From Ceratothoa steindachneri (lineage: Eukaryota; Arthropoda; Malacostraca; Isopoda; Cymothoidae), in the NCBI GenBank assembly GCA_963969495.1, contig OZ018321.1, positions 191,960,985-192,024,984 on the forward strand: a DNA stretch of 64,000 nt, read 5' to 3'. The notes under the pieces were generated by a model. That model worked only from the letters and a program-made list of their open reading frames with translations. It had not been told where the DNA came from and made no database searches. A program made the position numbers and the translations under genes. This document shows, piece by piece, positions 37,411 through 49,324 of the stretch (the stretch's first letter is position 1; the number at the start of each line of letters is the position of its first letter).

Positions 37411-37914
37411 AGTTAGATGGTGAGAGTAATTTGTTAAAAGTAACAGGCAAGAATCATATGAAATAGGCTTGTCGAGTATTGTATACAATGTGAATGGAAA
37501 TGTTCTGATTACGCGTATAACTAGAATAACTGAGGGCTTGATTAATATATGAATAATAGAGTTGTTAGAGTGAGTACGGAGTGTTTGGATAAGAGATGCA
37601 AAGTGTTTCCTGGAGTGATGAATCTAAAGAAAATGAGTGATCGTGTGGCTCGGAAAATATTATCGCAGGTTCTAAGAATGCATGGACTAAATGGTAACCA
37701 GATGGATGGTGTAAAGTGTATTGATGTTGATCATAGGAGTGTTTTCGAGAGAAATATGGGTGGAGTGAGAGGTTCAATCTGGCAATGGGGCCTTTTTTTA
37801 ATTTAAATCAGAGACCAACGAGGGCAACTTCTACAGAATGATCGTAAAAATTTATCTGTGCGGAAAGTTGTGAAGAGAGGGGTGAAAATGTGAGGAAGAT
37901 GTATAACGACAGAT

Positions 37915-38165
37915 CCTCCCGCAAGCATATTGGACTCTAGGCCACACACTCACGGGCGTTGGCGAATGGAGGGCACACAATTCTCCAGATTTCCTCTGCA
38001 GTTTGGCTGCCCATAATACACCTGGCCCCCCTTTTCCGAGTTCAGCTTGGGGCTTAGGTGGCGTGCCATTCCTCCAGGTCTTACGTGTAGCAAAGGCTTT
38101 ACGCCTGCCACACCCTCAAGCCTATTGCGTGTAAAGGGCGGGAGTGAAGGGAAAAGTATGTGACT
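37915..38165. repeat. GC-rich block within the LINE
   Basis: More GC-rich than both sides; it separates the MYND and TDDLELV peptides of the RTE-like remnant, so it replaces or interrupts palm sequence. GGGCACACAATTCTCCAGAT (37971-37990) is almost the same as text at 60522-60541 in dispersed repeat E. Probably an inserted SINE- or MITE-like unit; its ends were not defined. Confidence 0.4.
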
Positions 38166-38933
38166 TCGCCATGGCGTAATGAGATAAGTAAAAATGTGAA
38201 GGTGTGAAAGCGGTATGAGATTGATGAGGAAGGGTTTGAGATGAGTTCTATGTTGGGGTAAACTGATGACCTGGAGTTAGTGGGTGAGTGTGTGTGGTGG
38301 ATAATCCGAATTTGATAGTGTCTTTGTGAAGATGAATTGAAAAGTACATGTAGAAAGATTAAGGCGATGGCGTTGGGGGTTATGGTGGGGTTGGGTATGA
38401 TGTTAGAATCCGGAGTGTTACCATTAAAAAGGTGGGATGGTTAAGTCATGATGTAGTGAAAACCCAAGGATCCACTCGAGGTTAGTGCAAGAAAGAAGGA
38501 AAAGAGTGGAAGTGAGAGGTGAAGAACAGTTGAAAGGAAGCAAGAATATGGATAAAGAATTTGCTTCCCAATTCTTATTTCTTTAAGTTACTTTTAAATT
38601 AATATTCCAATTCTATTCTTAAACATTTCTTTATTGTTTTGTTTTATTGACATTCTTAGGTGAGTTATTTCAAGTTTGTGATATTTGGTACAAAAAGTTT
38701 TGGGGGCAAAATCACACTGATAAATCTTTTATGTAGCTTGAAACAGTTATTTGCAGATGCCACTCGGTAGTTATCTGACTTAACTATTGAGTCAGATACA
38801 TAGGAAGCATCAATACTTAAATACTATTAATGAAATAAAACGGTGATTCCTTAAGAAGTGATAAATTAAAATTCATAAATTAATAAGGAAATACAGCAGA
38901 AAATTATAGAACTAATGACATGAACACACACAC

Positions 38934-38953
38934 ACACACACTCTCTCTCTCTC
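38934..38953. repeat. (AC)n(TC)n microsatellite
   Basis: Short AC run passing into a TC run, about 20 bases upstream of the L2/CR1-like LINE fragment. 38560-38930 before it shows no feature. Confidence 0.85.
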
Positions 38954-38974
38954 GATACCAAGCTTGGTATTAAC

Positions 38975-39895
38975 GTTGTAAAGGAAGGAAACACTGCCCG
39001 CCTGTAGGAAGATCTTGGGAAGATTGGGGAGTGGTCGGATACGTAGCAAATGCTTTTTAACGTGAACAAATGCAAAGTGATGCATATCGGCCACCGAAAC
39101 CCCAATCTCAGTATATCCTTAAGGGCACTGCTCTTGAATCCACCGACATTGAGAAGGACTTGGGTGTAACAATCACTAGTGACCTCAAGTTCTCGAAACA
39201 GTGTATTGAGGTGGAGAAGAAAGCCCAAAGGATGTTAGGGTATATAAAGCGACAGTTTGGATATCGGAACAAGAAGATAGTACTGTGTTTATATAACTCC
39301 CTTGTCCGACCGCACCTGGAGTATGCCGTACAATTTTGGAGTCCTTCGTTTCGAAGGGATATCGCGAGATTGGAACGTGTGCAAGCCAGGGCAACCAAAC
39401 TGATTCCCTATATCACACACAACAGTTACGATGATAAATTAAGGATATTATATATGTTCTCGTTGGAGACTCGGAGACTGCGTGGTCAGCTTATCGAAGT
39501 GTTTAAAATACTTCGAGGCTTCGACAATGTTGACTACACTGATATTTTCCAACTTAATCAGGGCAGAACTAGAAATTACGGTGACAAACTTGAGCTGAAG
39601 CGTTACCACCGCGATCTGTGTGGGAGATTTTTCACATACAGTATCTTTGATAGCTGGAACGCACTTCTAGTGGAAGTTGTCAACAACAATTCTCTTGATC
39701 AGTTCAAGTCAAGACTGGACAAAGTCTTGAAAAGTGGCCGTTTGGGCACGTAAGCCGTTGAGCAGAACTGCGCCTGCTCGACCGCTAGTCCAAAGGTGCC
39801 CTTTTTGAATGGACCGTAAGGTCTTTTAGGGTACTTCGTATCTTTGTAGCTCCTTTTAGCTCTCTTTCTCTTTCTCCCTCTCTCTCAGCATTGTA
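38975..39895 (+). mobile_element. 5'-truncated L2/CR1-like LINE, copy F1
   Basis: Frame 39070-39753 (227 codons) is the best-preserved protein here. It has DIEKDLGVTITSDLKFSKQC, AQRMLGYIKRQFGYRNKKIV, LYNSLVRPHLEYAVQFWSP, RLERVQARATKLIP, YDDKLRILYMFSLETRRLRG and a tail with FFTYSIFDSWNALLVEVVN. These are the thumb and C-terminal segments of L2/CR1-like LINE reverse transcriptase. Upstream, NKCKVMHIGHRNPN reads in another frame, so the ATG at 39070 is not the true start and one frameshift lies near it. The palm, including YxDD, is absent. The untranslated tail to about 39895 has ACCGTAAGGTCTTTTAGGGT, also found in copies F2 and F3. Confidence 0.85.
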
Positions 39896-42870
39896 TCGTG
39901 CATATATTATTTACGTCGTAGTTTTTGTTCATTCTTTGTTTCTGAATCGCTATTAGAACTGAATCAGGGCTGAATCAGAGCATGTTCAATACTTCTCTGT
40001 AGATGGTCACAACTACTTTAGTCATAGTCAATTCTGAAACCTACTTGTTCTTGTGGCTGATTGGAGTCGAGTGTTTGTGTTCGTCTATTGGTTATAACTT
40101 TGTAAGTAACTTAGATATTTTCTCTGAAAAGTGATATTTTGTCTTGTAAATTTTTAATTCTTCTCTGTTCTTTTATTTGTAAAACGTAGAATATAAGCGA
40201 TAGACGAGACCAATGGAATTCTACTTTCCCTTAAACATTTTGTAATAACTACACGAAGATCTTGTACCCAAAATAGAATCTGTGGAATGGCATTATCCAA
40301 GGAAAATATTTTCCCAAACTCTTTATATATGTGTGGTAGGTTGCAGTATTGTGTTGGTATCAAAATTCGTGGTAGTTTTCGAGTTCTTTAAGCTAGAAAC
40401 GTAGGTTGACAATTAAATATCTGTAGAGCTATGTATTGAAAGTGATCATAACTCAGTTGTCGACCTCAAAGAACGCAAATGAAAGTACCTTAGGAAAGTG
40501 AATGGGGAAATTCTTTAATTTCTCGAGACTGTTCAGTTTCTCAATAACGGTAGTAGTAATGGTTGAAATCGCTGGTGATATGAAAATGGGATTCATTACA
40601 CATTAACTTTCCAAAGCAACTGTGACACTTCTTGTTCCAATTAAAAAAAAATTGGCAGAACTAAACGTAGCTAATTCTATGATAGGCGCTTAATTATTGG
40701 GTTGCTATGATTTTGTATGGACGTAACTTAATAAAATGGAGTATCAATGACAAATCGAAAAGGGGCAACCCTTTCCAGTTACAATGACTTAGACTGCGAG
40801 TTTTACTATTGTTAACTGAACAATAACTAGGAATTTGATCACGTATGAAATTATTATGTAGTATCAAGGCACTTTCCAGATATTATCTGCAGTTAAAATT
40901 TACGCTGGACTGTTGTAACAAACTTAGAATAAATAAATATATTAAAGATATAAAATTATACCGGTCATTGACAGGTATGGATTTATTTTTACCTGGAGTC
41001 GCTAAAATCTTCTTAGTGCGAGTAGGAACTTCTTTGATGTTTTCTTCTGAATTGGCGAGGTTAAACTGAAGTTGAGGTCTTGATGAAAGGATCAGAGTGG
41101 GTTTAATACAGAGGCGGTGGTGTTAGAATTTATTCTCAATCACAACCCTTACAAACTTCTCGTTTTAAATTAATAAAAAAACACACTACATGTGTAGAGG
41201 CATTAGATTTATCAAATCTGATTCATTTTCTCTTTCTAATGGCTGTGTGCCAATGACGCATAATTTTAATTTTTTTACAAAGGAATTGTTTAAGGTTTCA
41301 TCTTTCTTTCTTTTACTTTTGTACCAACTTGGGTTCTCAGATATAGAAAATGCCAGGCATTTTTATTTTCTTCATTTCGAGTTTATGTCAGGTGATTGAA
41401 TTACAACTTTTATTTTTTTTTTCATCTTAAAAAAAGCTTAGGTTCTTTGTCTAAAATAATGTTCAAAAAATATATAACAAAGGAAATGCTTCGCTTTTCG
41501 TTTTAGGGCCAACGTTTTATTCCGTCAGGCAAATGAGTAAGCAAAATTTGTATTAGAAATAAACTTATATTTTATACTTACAGATAAAAGCAGAAACATA
41601 TATTTATGAGAGAGAGAGAGAGCTAAAAATCTACATTTTCTCGAAAATAATATTTTAATTTCCATGAAAATTTTACGACAGAGAAAAATTTAAAGGCAGG
41701 AAGAAGATAAGGCGCGTACATCTGGCTAACTCTCATCCAGTAAGCTCTCGATGGCAACATCGCCTTCGGCACTTTCCACGACCAGAAGCCTAATTGAGTT
41801 TTATCTCTAAAAAGGCTATGCGCATTCCAGTAAATGTCTTGGGTAGACGGAATTCACTGACGTCTTCTTCAATATATTTAATGTTCTTTATTTTATTTTA
41901 TTCTTGTAAGTCACGTTTCTCGCCATATCAGCAAGTTTCCATGTATATCGCGAGCTTCGACTTTTCAAATTAATCGCTGATGTGCAACTTTATCATTTTC
42001 CTTTTAATTCATGTAGATCACGTCGATTGCTCGATTTGCATCATATTATCGAACTATTTTATGAAACACCTTAGGCAAGTTAGTAAAAAAATATTTTAGT
42101 AAAGTAAACTTCACTGTAAGCAGTGATAGCATGCGATTAGTATAGCAATTAGCAGTCACCTTCACAATCCATTAGGCACATCTTGGGGATGCTCATCATC
42201 CATACCTACTCAGTGTTTATATCCAATAGACCAATCTGGAGTCGCTTTGCCTACAGAAGAGTGATCAGATTAAGCGTAAGAATGTTGCGCGACTTGGACG
42301 TCGAGTGACCAGTGAATTTTAGTTCTTGCATCAGTGAGAAGATTACAAGCTTGTAGGGGTGTGAAGATGTATCACAAGAATACTGGAGTCAAGACAAAAG
42401 GAAGGTAATGTTTGAAGGGCCAACTTAAAGATAAAGAAAATCTCAATAAGTAAAGAATGATATTGATAAATAAGAAAAGTGATTCTGTGATCGTTGATTG
42501 CAGTTACGTTGAGTAAAGTTGAGATTATTACACAAACCTGGGTATGGAGAATTTGAAGGTAACCACTCTTTAGCGAGATGAGGAGTCCTTCCAATGTGGT
42601 AGCCACTTTAGAGTGCTTTTTAGTCATTTCGGGAACCACTATTTTTATTCTTATTCGGCAGACTCAATTCCATTTCTTGAAACGTTTGTTAAATTAGATA
42701 TAGTTTGCAACGCTATTATCTTATGCAAATAATACTCAACGTTAACAATAAATAAATTGAGATGGTGAGAGATCGCTATCGAGGTGGGAGTTAATAAATT
42801 TGACTGTGTGTATACCAAGGAATGCTTGATGAAGTAAATGAGGGAGTTTAGGTGTGTTTAAGGGAGAAAT
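39896..42870. other. unassigned AT-rich stretch
   Basis: Several short frames on both strands (40845-41069, 41190-41399, 42343-42639), none with a motif. A short (GA)n run lies at about 41608-41621. No repeat partner elsewhere in the window was noticed. Confidence 0.45.
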
Positions 42871-42876
42871 AGAACG

Positions 42877-42898
42877 ATATATATATATATATATATAT
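42877..42898. repeat. (TA)n tract left of foldback 2
   Basis: About 22 bases of AT, ending four bases before the left arm. Confidence 0.95.
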
Positions 42899-42902
42899 AA
42901 AA

Positions 42903-43773
42903 ATTAACCCACAGGAAAATGAAAAGATGAATCCAAGCACTTTCGAACTATATTTACAAGTTCATTTTCAAGGAATAGCATGAAAATTGAGAAGACAACC
43001 TTATGTAGGGTACAAAGATACGAAGGGAACGCCCATCACATAGTACACACCAATGGAAGAACACAATAACAAGACAGAGAAATACCAATAAAAAGAACAA
43101 TAGGCAACTAATAACAGACATATGCATCCCTAAAATGATGTACACACAACAACGCCGTGTATATGAATGGAAATGGTGGGTGAAAAAACAAAAACATTTT
43201 AAAGGATTATCATTAAAACGAAAACATTTAAATGAACACTCGAGTGTTCATTAATTGGCATGTTGCCTAATATAAATATCTCCCCTGGCTTATTTAAACT
43301 CGATCCTGTTTTAAAAAAACTTGTACAAATGAAATAACTTCATAATGCAGCCTGTTGTCACTCTTTATTAGTGTAATATCATTCGCTTTGCCTCCCCCAC
43401 CACGTGTCTCTGCTATGATCGTGGATTAACTCTTAGCCCTAAATGTTTTCGTTCTAATGATAAATAATTGGGTAAAATGTTTTTGTTTTTTCCCCCACCA
43501 TTTCCATTCATATACACGGCGTTGTTGTGTGTATATCGTTTTAGGAAAGCATATGTCTGTTATTAGTTGCCTATTGTTCTTTTTATTGGTATTTCCCTGT
43601 CTTGTTTTTGTATTTTTCCATTGGTTTGTACTATGTGATGGGCGTTCCCTTCGTATCTTTGTACCCTACATAAGGTTGTCTTCTCCATTTTCATGCTATT
43701 CCTTGAAAATGAACTTGTAAATATAGTTCGAAAGTGCTTGGATTCATCTATTCATTTTCCTGTGGGTTAATTT
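42903..43773. mobile_element. foldback element 2, about 330-bp inverted arms
   Basis: Arms 42903-43230 and 43440-43773 are reverse complements with scattered differences; the loop is about 210 bases. Each arm's outer end carries the hammerhead-like GTTCGAAAGTGCTTGG (43726-43741; complement at 42934-42949) and the TTTTCCTGTGGGTTAAT border. Because the arms mirror each other, the same hydrophobic frame appears twice (42954-43145 on minus, 43457-43720 on plus), containing MHMSVISCLLFFLLVF and CDGRSLRIFVPYIRLSS. I do not recognise this peptide and it may not be expressed. The loop holds a perfect palindrome at 43231-43252. Confidence 0.88.
43231..43252. repeat. 22-bp perfect palindrome in foldback loop
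   Basis: AATGAACACTC and its exact reverse complement GAGTGTTCATT are directly joined, right at the inner edge of the left arm. Confidence 0.9.
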
Positions 43774-43815
43774 TCATATTATTGCTTTCCTCACGTGTCG
43801 CTTTGTGAGTTTTTT

Positions 43816-43818
<3 letters not shown>

Positions 43819-43872
<54 letters not shown>
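43819..43872. repeat. (TA)n microsatellite between foldbacks 2 and 3
   Basis: About 54 bases of pure AT, shared boundary between two foldback structures. Confidence 0.97.
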
Positions 43873-43874
<2 letters not shown>

Positions 43875-44031
43875 AAAAAGTTCAAAGACCAATTGGTATG
43901 GTTAATCTAGTGGTATTATTAGACAACTGATCTACTTCAGGACGAAAGGATGTCACGCTGGACCTGATGTAGTTCAGTTGTCTAATAATCCCACTACATT
44001 AACCGTAACAATTGATCTTGGATCTTTTTCT
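43873..44031. mobile_element. foldback element 3, about 69-bp arms
   Basis: Arms 43873-43941 and 43963-44031 are imperfect inverted repeats around the centre ACGAAAGGATGTCACGCTGG. The left arm begins directly at the (TA)n end. The centre plus right-arm start recurs at 44173-44222, so this is a repeated unit. The sequence order GAAA, then TGTC, then CTGATG is what a stem-II-open hammerhead would need, but I could not confirm pairing. Confidence 0.7.
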
Positions 44032-44172
44032 ATATTTCGAATGTATTTGGCTAAGGTAACGCTGTTAATATATTAATAATAACAGTTTCCTATGAAGGTA
44101 AACGAGGCTAACATAAAGGGGTAACTTTGAAACCATTTTTTTTTTGATTGGTTGATGAACTATCCTATAGTT

Positions 44173-44216
44173 CGAGGACGAAAAGATGTCACGCTGGATC
44201 TGAAGTAGATCAGTTG

Positions 44217-44222
<6 letters not shown>
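44173..44222 (+). repeat. partial second copy of foldback 3 centre
   Basis: GACGAAAAGATGTCACGCTGG followed by ATCTGAAGTAGATCAGTTGT is the centre and inner right arm of foldback 3, here cut off by (TA)n at TTGTCTAATATAT. 44032-44172 between the two copies holds no other recognised feature. Confidence 0.75.

Positions 44223-44279
<57 letters not shown>
44220..44279. repeat. (TA)n microsatellite left of Tc1 element
   Basis: About 60 bases of pure AT. Confidence 0.97.
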
Positions 44280-44285
<6 letters not shown>

Positions 44286-44404
44286 CATATTGACGAGAAA
44301 TATGTTCGTATAAACAAAATGAAAACAAAGGAAATATAATGAAAGATGTATGTATGTGTATGGTTCGGGAGGTAGCTTTTAATCCAAGACGATGACCGAT
44401 TCTG

Positions 44405-44572
44405 GCGGTTTATAAATAGATATGGCGAGAGTGTTCGTGATATCTATATTAAATTTATATTGTCCTGAATCAATTATTATTAGTCAGGTTCATAACTTTA
44501 ATCTTCCTGAAGGACAATATAAATTTAATGAAAATATCTCGAACACTGTGGTTATTTCTATTTATAAACCGC
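44405..44572. repeat. imperfect inverted repeat upstream of Tc1 transposase
   Basis: GCGGTTTATAAATAG at 44405 is mirrored by CTATTTATAAACCGC at about 44558-44572. The arms extend about 65 bases with TTAAATTTATATTGTCCT on both sides and a loop of about 35 bases. It ends just before the transposase start codon and could be a terminal inverted repeat region of that element or a separate foldback. Confidence 0.7.
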
Positions 44573-44585
44573 AAGAGCTGCAAGA

Positions 44586-45617
44586 ATGAAGACGCGTGGA
44601 AAAGACAAGACCATTTGATAAAGGACGCATCGTCGCCTTCCATGAATGCGGCAAATCAACACATGATCCCCCTGATGACTATACAGAGAACAAGTGCATG
44701 CCGGAAACAAGATGGCGAAGCCGGTTCATCTTGTAGCAAATGTGGTAGGCAGCAAATTCTTGACGAAAGAGACAGGCACTGCTTGAAGCGTTTGGTCAAG
44801 AAAAATCGACGTTACTCGACGCAGCAGTTAACCAGCATGTTGTGTGAAGATCCAATAATGATTTCAACGAGAACTATGCGTTGTGAACTGAAAAAAAATG
44901 CTTGTACGCAGCTGCGCCTCAATCAGGAAGCCACTTGTGACTGCAACGAATCGAAAAAAAGGCTTCAGTTCGCCAAAGAACATAAAAAAACTGGAACTTA
45001 GAGGATTAGAAACGTGTCATTTGGTCGGATGAATCTAGGTTTACCCTCTTTCAGTGATGAGCGCATTAAACTATGAGGGAACCTCATGAGGCAGTGGATC
45101 CATCATACATCGTTCCCTCCGTGCAGGCATCTGGAGGTAGTGTGATGGTCTGGAGCTGTTTTATCTGGGCTTGACATGGATCAGCAACCCTCTACAGCAA
45201 CAAGATGAAGCCCCGCGAGTATTTTCAGATCCTGGACGGTCAAGATCCTCCCTTAATGGACTTCTTTTTTCCTAATGGTGACGGAATGTTTCAGGACGAT
45301 AACACGCGCTTCCGCCAGTCTAACATCGTCAAAAATTGGTTTACACAGCATGAGGGATTATTTGGGCATATTGAATGGCCACTGCAGTCGCCAGATTTAA
45401 ATCCCATAGATAATTTATGGGATGAGCTTGAGAGGGCCCTGCGTGCTTTATGACCTCTTCCATCATCATTGAACGATTTGGGTCTACGGCTGCTGGAATT
45501 GTGGCAGAAATTGAAGCTACAGAAAATGCAAAATTTTGTAGAATCAATGCCAGATAGGATGAGAGCCGTAATTCTATCGAGAGAGGTCCAATTGCTTATT
45601 AAACAATTATTACACTG
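44586..45617 (+). pseudogene. Tc1-like transposase (inactive copy)
   Basis: Likely start ATG at 44587 (MKTRGKDKT). Translated pieces follow the Tc1 order. The DNA-binding part has GRIVAFHECGKSTHD. The segment GRQQILDERDRHCLKRLVKKNRRYSTQQLTSML follows in frame 44528-45001. The catalytic part has VIWSDESRFTL-like residues near 45015-45045 (first Asp), then VQASGGSVMVWSCF, then frame 45205-45453 with FQDDNTRFRQ (second Asp) and SPDLNPIDNLWDELERALR. The family's catalytic Glu (NPIENLW) is Asp here. The end is MPDRMRAVI at about 45550. A stop at about 45173 and several shifts inactivate it. (TA)n tracts flank it at 44220-44279 and 45646-45706, fitting TA target use. Confidence 0.85.
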
Positions 45618-45643
45618 AACGACCTTTATTTCGGCCAGGAAGG

Positions 45644-45645
<2 letters not shown>

Positions 45646-45706
<61 letters not shown>
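45646..45706. repeat. (TA)n microsatellite right of Tc1 element
   Basis: About 60 bases of pure TA, about 30 bases after the transposase stop. Confidence 0.97.
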
Positions 45707-45710
<4 letters not shown>

Positions 45711-46329
45711 TGTCCATGAGAGTGATTTTTTGGAGAAGGCCTTAACCCAATATGAGTGTGTGTGTATGTACATTATAAGCGGTCATAATAAAAACATTTT
45801 GCAGGCAATATAATGATAGATTTATATGGCATGTGACCTGCTCTAGTGCCAACATGGGCTATACAACTACTATTTGACGTAGCTCCGTCTGAAAAATTAA
45901 AAACTGATTTAGTTAAATCTTTAACTTGAGCAACCCTAGATGGTGACCTCTTCTTTTAACCGGAGTGCTGCAGCAAACTTATCGTGTTGATTCCACTCAA
46001 TCGAATCCCTGACAAAGTGAACATCACTCTCGTCCTCATCCAGTAGGGACTCTAATACTGACTAACACTAAGGTATGAGAATCGGTCGTCTCTCTTTAAG
46101 AGGCCTGCGGGGAGCACTTTGACGCAAAGGCTCAAAAGAAACCAGAACAATTATGTGGAAGTGCTTTTACCTCTTGATGCTCTTCCCTTGTAAGCCCAGA
46201 TCTCATCTCGCACTGCTACCAATTCCTATTTCCAGTTCAACATAAAGATTGCGCAATCTACTGTTTCAGAGGTGGAGAGGTTCAATCGCGCGCTGTAGCC
46301 GGTTGGTTACCTAACAGTACCCCGTTCAA

Positions 46330-47010
46330 CTGTCTTAAAACTTTATCAAACGCAAGTTTGATTACGCCTAGTTATTCTATATTTGGTTCAAATTTTTCGA
46401 ATTGCTGAGGCAAGGTCCGAAAAGTTCGATGTTATTTTCAGCCAAGAATTCTGTTAGTGATTTTGCTTTGTGACAAGGTGCATTATCATGTTAAAAAATA
46501 CTTATCATCTACAAATTGGTCGTGAACTGTTGAGAAAAGGTGTTGACAAAACACGTTTTAGCATAATTTTGAGTTCATGATAGTGTTATTGAGCAAAATT
46601 GTTAATATTCCAATTCTTTTAGATGAGAAGCAACCCCTGCCATGAAGAAGGTCCGGATGCTTCACCGTGAGCACGACCCAGGACCCGTCAAAGCGCTCCC
46701 CCTTTCTCATCCTAACAATGGATCTTCAATAAGTTCCAAAAACGGAGTCTTCAACAGTACATTCTTAATATTTATTACAAAAGTGGAGCCTATCCATAAG
46801 GTTCTTCTTTGTGAGATGAGTTTTCTTCGCAGCCTTTCCAACTTGAGACCTTTGTTGAAAACTCTCCGCTTCTCTGTTCACACCTTCCTCATTCGAATCC
46901 TCAACAAGTTTGGCAAAAGAGCCAACCCGATCCTTGAACTGGGAATTTACCAGGAAGCGATCTTTATGTGCATTTGAAGCTCTCTAGCTTCATTTAACCC
47001 ATGTGATTTT
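46330..47010 (-). pseudogene. second Tc1-like transposase remnant
   Basis: On the minus strand, pieces appear in order: HLTKKNLMDRLHFCNKY, RMRKGERFDGSWVV, VKHPDLLHGRGCFSSKRIG (Tc1: VKHPxSLMVWGCFSSKGVG), then DQFVDDKYF, then HDNAPCHKAKSLTEFLAENN (46419-46491 on the plus map), which holds the second catalytic Asp. A decayed WPGNSPDLNPIENLW follows as SNSKNLNQI. The first Asp (SDES) block is not clear, and multiple stops and shifts exist. It belongs to a different Tc1 subfamily from the copy at 44586 (NAPCHKAK against NTRFRQSN). 45710-46330 shows nothing further. The plus frame 46642-46977 is its shadow. Confidence 0.7.
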
Positions 47011-47204
47011 ACCATTTTGATGGAATAGCAAATTTCCAGAGACTGAAACTACCTTCTACAGGAACAGGACCACAGCGCGATTTTGTTTTCAGCGAAGGAA
47101 TGCATTTTCTTATTATTATTTAAATTCTGACTTTTTAATTAACCAACAATAAATTAAATATTAGAATAATTATTAATATCACGTTTATTTTAAAAACGAA
47201 TAAA

Positions 47205-47752
<548 letters not shown>

Positions 47753-47759
47753 CGCAGAA

Positions 47760-48660
47760 TAAGAAGTCTAGGGGGATATCTCACGCATGAACGAATCTTC
47801 AACCGGCATCTGTTGGTAAGCTCCCGGAGTGATAACGAATCGAGACGAGTCTAGCTGTAGCCCGGAACCCAAATCAGCGAGAGAGCGCTAAACTTTACTC
47901 GCCGCGTCTTGAATCGGATTGGGACCTACTTTCGAAGGCGAACAAAATCACTTCTGGCGAAGCCTTATTATTTCCCAGCGTGAAAACGAGCAAATTAGTA
48001 TGCAACCAGGAGGGCAGGCACTGCTGACGTAAAATCCAAGCAGTAATCACGATGATTCATTAGAACCAACCTAAGGACACAAACGCTCCTCAATACGCGA
48101 CTTCCTGTTAGTCTAAGGACTTACAGGCAAGAAACCAATTGTTCAGAACTACGGCAGTCAAAGACGTAAGGACTCATTCTGGAATACGCGCTTCGCTCCG
48201 TGCCCTGCAAGGATACTCCCTCAAACCACAACTCGAGGACCCCTCACCCCTTCTTGGAAAATTGTAAGCCTATTATCGTTTTCCCAATTACCGTCGAAGA
48301 AGCGTGACGCATTCCGACTACAAAGCTTCACCCCCTAATCTCATCCCGTTTGCACTCGGGTAAATATTGTGCTACTCATAGCTCATGCCGAAGCATTTCA
48401 TTGTAAATTAATTTCTTTGCTGAACGATTAGTTTTCCCATATTGTATAAATTATTGTTAAATTATGTTATTTGATTGTATAATAGCAAAGATAATTTTTG
48501 TTTCTCTTGTTTAACCGCACAAAAGCTCGATTGATCTATTTTCTAACTCGGCCAACATAATTCACGCACTCGAATATCCCCCATTGTTAAAAGTGATTCT
48601 CCCCCCCCCCCTCCCCTGCGTCCACGGGCAAGCGAAGGTCAATGAAATCTACCTGACTTA
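47760..48660. other. unassigned GC-richer stretch
   Basis: About 600 bases (47760-48360) are clearly richer in GC than the neighbours, then AT-rich sequence follows. No open frame of note and no repeat partner were seen. It could be an LTR or leader of an unrecognised element. A C-run lies at about 48601-48611. Confidence 0.35.
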
Positions 48661-48673
48661 CGACGAAATAATA

Positions 48674-48787
<114 letters not shown>

Positions 48788-49324
48788 CTGGTGTCAGGTT
48801 TTTGAGGGTAGTTAAAAGGTTTTATTTGAAGGCTTTTAAGATTGTATTTCTGGATATCAAGGAAACAATGATTTTCTTGCTAAACTATTTGCAAATTATG
48901 ATACATGATCCCGGCGAATATAGGAAACTAATTACTTTGTGGTTATTGTGATTGTGCTTCACTATTTTTCTCAAGCGGAATATTATATGTGTTCTTTTGG
49001 CCCCCTATACTCTGCTATTTGAAAGATTCAGAGAAATTGTATTCGATTTGTTTGATGCACTTAGGCGTCAAGGCTTGTTCGCCTCAATCACAGGATTCAC
49101 ATCGTGCGAATTAAACGAGTTCTTTTTTGTGTTTTTTTTGTGTTGTGTGTTTATTACTGGGTCACGTCTAACTCATTAGCACTTCCGTCAGTGCTCATAA
49201 GTGCTATAAGTAAAACATGGTTATTCGGGTTTGACAAACCCCCTGCATCCTCTTGTCGTGTGTACGTTAATTTTTTTGTTAAATACGAACAGCTGAGACA
49301 TCATATCTTTGTTCGTAATTTTTA

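Larger units (their letters stand above)
35480..38560 (+). mobile_element. RTE-like LINE remnant interrupted by a satellite
   Basis: Before the satellite, frames near 35830-36110 read DWWSNDFKRSVERK, ETYLQSLNIGGG and KEVINKSQKQE, like the linker between endonuclease and reverse transcriptase in invertebrate RTE-like LINEs (WWN-x-x-V-x-x-VERKR-x-AYLQ). After it, VNGNVL (about 37490) and frame 37549-37806 read LKKMSDRVARKILSQVLRMHGLNGNQMDGVK, matching DLEKAYDRVDR-x-ALWQVLRMYGVxGxLLxxVK with motif A decayed. MYND follows at about 37900. TDDLELVGE (near 38265) matches ADDxxLVAES, motif C, with one Asp pair visible. Many stops and shifts. The 36127-37410 satellite and the 37915-38165 GC-rich block interrupt it. 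Confidence 0.6.

Noticed and set aside
46642..46977. Plus-strand 111-codon gene
   Set aside because: It is the antisense shadow of the second Tc1 transposase remnant.
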